The notes under the pieces: generated by a model | What the model was told of the DNA's origin: nothing | The model's input: the letters and a program-made list of their open reading frames with translations, nothing else | Database searches by the model: none | In this document: one piece after another, positions 7,524-8,544 of the stretch | How the letters are laid out: every line of letters begins with the position of its first letter | How positions within the stretch are numbered: the first letter of the stretch is position 1 | Translations under genes and position numbers: made by a program | Assembly: GCA_902766215.1 (NCBI GenBank) | Contig: CACXCV010000257.1 | Coordinates: 1 to 8,544, forward strand | Origin: Oscillospiraceae bacterium | GTDB taxonomy: Bacteria; Bacillota; Clostridia; Oscillospirales; Oscillospiraceae | Length of the DNA stretch: 8,544 nt | Direction: 5' to 3'

Positions 7524-8544
7524 ACAATAACAAGAAGAGCTTTGGCAACATCGGGTTTTATATCCTGATTTTTGTCATCCTGCTGGCGACGGTGCTGATT
7601 TTGCTGGGCGGGAGCGAAACCTCGTCCATCAGCTATGCCGAGGTGAAGGCGCTGTTCCGCAGCGAGCAGGTCGAGCAGGTCAAGGTGCAGGACAATGTGC
7701 TCTATCTGGAGCTGAACGCACCGTATGACGGGCAGACCGTCATCAGCTATCCGCTGGCATATTTCGATGTGTTCTATTATGACCTGGGCGAGCTGATCGA
7801 TCAGCAGTATCAGGCCGGCATCATCAAGGACTATGACATTGTCCCCACCCACGAAACGCCCTGGTGGGTGATGTTCATCCCCTATCTGGTCATTGCGGCG
7901 CTGATCTTTGGCCTGTGGTTCTTTATGATGAACCGTGCCCAGGGCGGCGGCGGCGGCAGCGTGGCCAAGTTCTCCAAGGCGCGGGCCCGGCTGGGCAGCG
8001 ACGAGAAGAAAAAGGTGACCTTCCGCGACGTGGCCGGCGCCGACGAGGAAAAGGAAGAACTGCAGGAGATTGTCGCCTTCCTGAAAAACCCCAAGCAGTT
8101 CACGCAGATCGGCGCGCGCATCCCCAAGGGCGTGCTGCTGGTCGGCCCTCCGGGCACCGGCAAGACCCTGCTGGCCAAAGCGGTGGCCGGCGAGGCGGGC
8201 GTGCAGTTTCTGTCCATCTCCGGCTCGGACTTTGTGGAGCTGTATGTAGGCGTGGGCGCCAGCCGTGTGCGCGACCTGTTTGAACAGGCCAAGAAGATGG
8301 CCCCGGCCATTGTCTTCATCGACGAGATCGACGCCGTGGGCCGCAAGCGCGGCGCGGGTCTGGGCGGCGGCCACGACGAGCGTGAGCAGACGCTGAACCA
8401 GCTCCTGGTGGAGATGGACGGCTTTACCAGCAACGAAGGGGTCGTGGTACTGGCCGCGACCAACCGGGTGGATATCCTGGATCCGGCGCTGCTGCGTCCC
8501 GGCCGGTTTGACCGGCAGATCTATGTGGGCTACCCCGACATTAA
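7520..8544 (+). CDS. ftsH: ATP-dependent zinc metalloprotease FtsH, N-terminal 341 residues (cut by right window edge)
   Basis: FtsH is the hexameric membrane AAA+ protease that extracts and degrades membrane proteins and some regulators. The visible part holds a short cytoplasmic tail, transmembrane helix 1 (about 11-30), an extracytoplasmic domain (about 31-113), and transmembrane helix 2 (about 117-137). A glycine-rich linker and [17 protein letters not shown], the start of the AAA+ domain, follow. Walker A is GPPGTGKT (209-216), the pore segment reads [15 protein letters not shown] with Tyr where E. coli FtsH has Phe, and Walker B is IVFIDEID (264-271). The second region of homology includes [23 protein letters not shown] with its arginine fingers. 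The frame is still open at the edge, and the HEXXH zinc site lies outside. The TTG start overlaps hpt by 4 nt. tilS-hpt-ftsH is a conserved order in Bacillota. Confidence 0.96.
   Translation, partial: MNNNKKSFGNIGFYILIFVILLATVLILLGGSETSSISYAEVKALFRSEQVEQVKVQDNVLYLELNAPYDGQTVISYPLAYFDVFYYDLGELIDQQYQAGIIKDYDIVPTHETPWWVMFIPYLVIAALIFGLWFFMMNRAQGGGGGSVAKFSKARARLGSDEKKKVTFRDVAGADEEKEELQEIVAFLKNPKQFTQIGARIPKGVLLVGPPGTGKTLLAKAVAGEAGVQFLSISGSDFVELYVGVGASRVRDLFEQAKKMAPAIVFIDEIDAVGRKRGAGLGGGHDEREQTLNQLLVEMDGFTSNEGVVVLAATNRVDILDPALLRPGRFDRQIYVGYPDI

Noticed and set aside
7944..7959. Short GGC repeat in ftsH
   Set aside because: It codes for the glycine-rich linker usual after the second FtsH membrane helix, so it needs no separate explanation.
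8240..8260. Tyr instead of Phe in the FtsH pore segment (LYVGVG)
   Set aside because: An aromatic residue is kept at the position and the Phe/Tyr swap is conservative, so it is noted in the gene entry but not treated as a finding.
7478..8374. 298-codon minus-strand frame opposite ftsH
   Set aside because: The plus strand carries unmistakable FtsH helices and AAA+ motifs; the minus frame is a mirror of that codon bias.

Overview
The window looks like chromosomal core-genome sequence from a GC-rich, Gram-positive-type bacterium. The gene set (a c-di-AMP phosphodiesterase next to rplI and dnaB, and a tilS-hpt-ftsH run), the strong AAGGAGG-type ribosome binding sites and the sigma-A-like promoters point to Bacillota. 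High GC with strong preference for CTG, GCC and GGC codons suggests a GC-rich clostridial lineage such as the Oscillospirales; that placement is inference. I see no mobile element, CRISPR array, rRNA or tRNA.

Layout. Bases 1-1527 (minus strand) hold the N-terminal 509 codons of secA, cut by the left edge. Bases 1528-1830 are a divergent control region. It contains a minus-strand extended -10 promoter for secA, a secA leader with three perfect hairpins, a 22-bp dyad beside the secA -35 position, and a near-consensus plus-strand promoter for gdpP. From 1831 to the right edge, six genes run on the plus strand with almost no gaps: gdpP (c-di-AMP phosphodiesterase), rplI (ribosomal protein bL9), dnaB (replicative helicase), tilS (tRNA-Ile lysidine synthetase), an hpt-family gene, and ftsH (membrane AAA+ protease, cut by the right edge). 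dnaB/tilS overlap by 8 nt, tilS/hpt by 11 nt and hpt/ftsH by 4 nt, so translational coupling is likely. dnaB and tilS start with GTG and ftsH with TTG.

How the genes work together. The gdpP-rplI-dnaB and tilS-hpt-ftsH groups are each well-known neighbourhoods in Bacillota, but they lie apart in Bacillus subtilis; here they are fused into one apparent transcription unit. Products cover second-messenger turnover, translation, replication, decoding of AUA codons, and membrane protein quality control. SecA (export) is expressed in the opposite direction from the same control region.

No wholly new system is visible. The most interesting point is the hpt-family gene. Its fold signatures are clear, but several canonical HPRT active-site residues are replaced, which suggests a diverged or non-catalytic protein kept between tilS and ftsH. 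A TilS-HprT complex has been reported to activate ftsH in B. subtilis, so a regulatory role is possible. Secondary points are the structured secA leader, a possible three-codon upstream ORF overlapping the gdpP start, a His-to-Asn change in the GdpP GGGGH motif, and a candidate promoter inside tilS.
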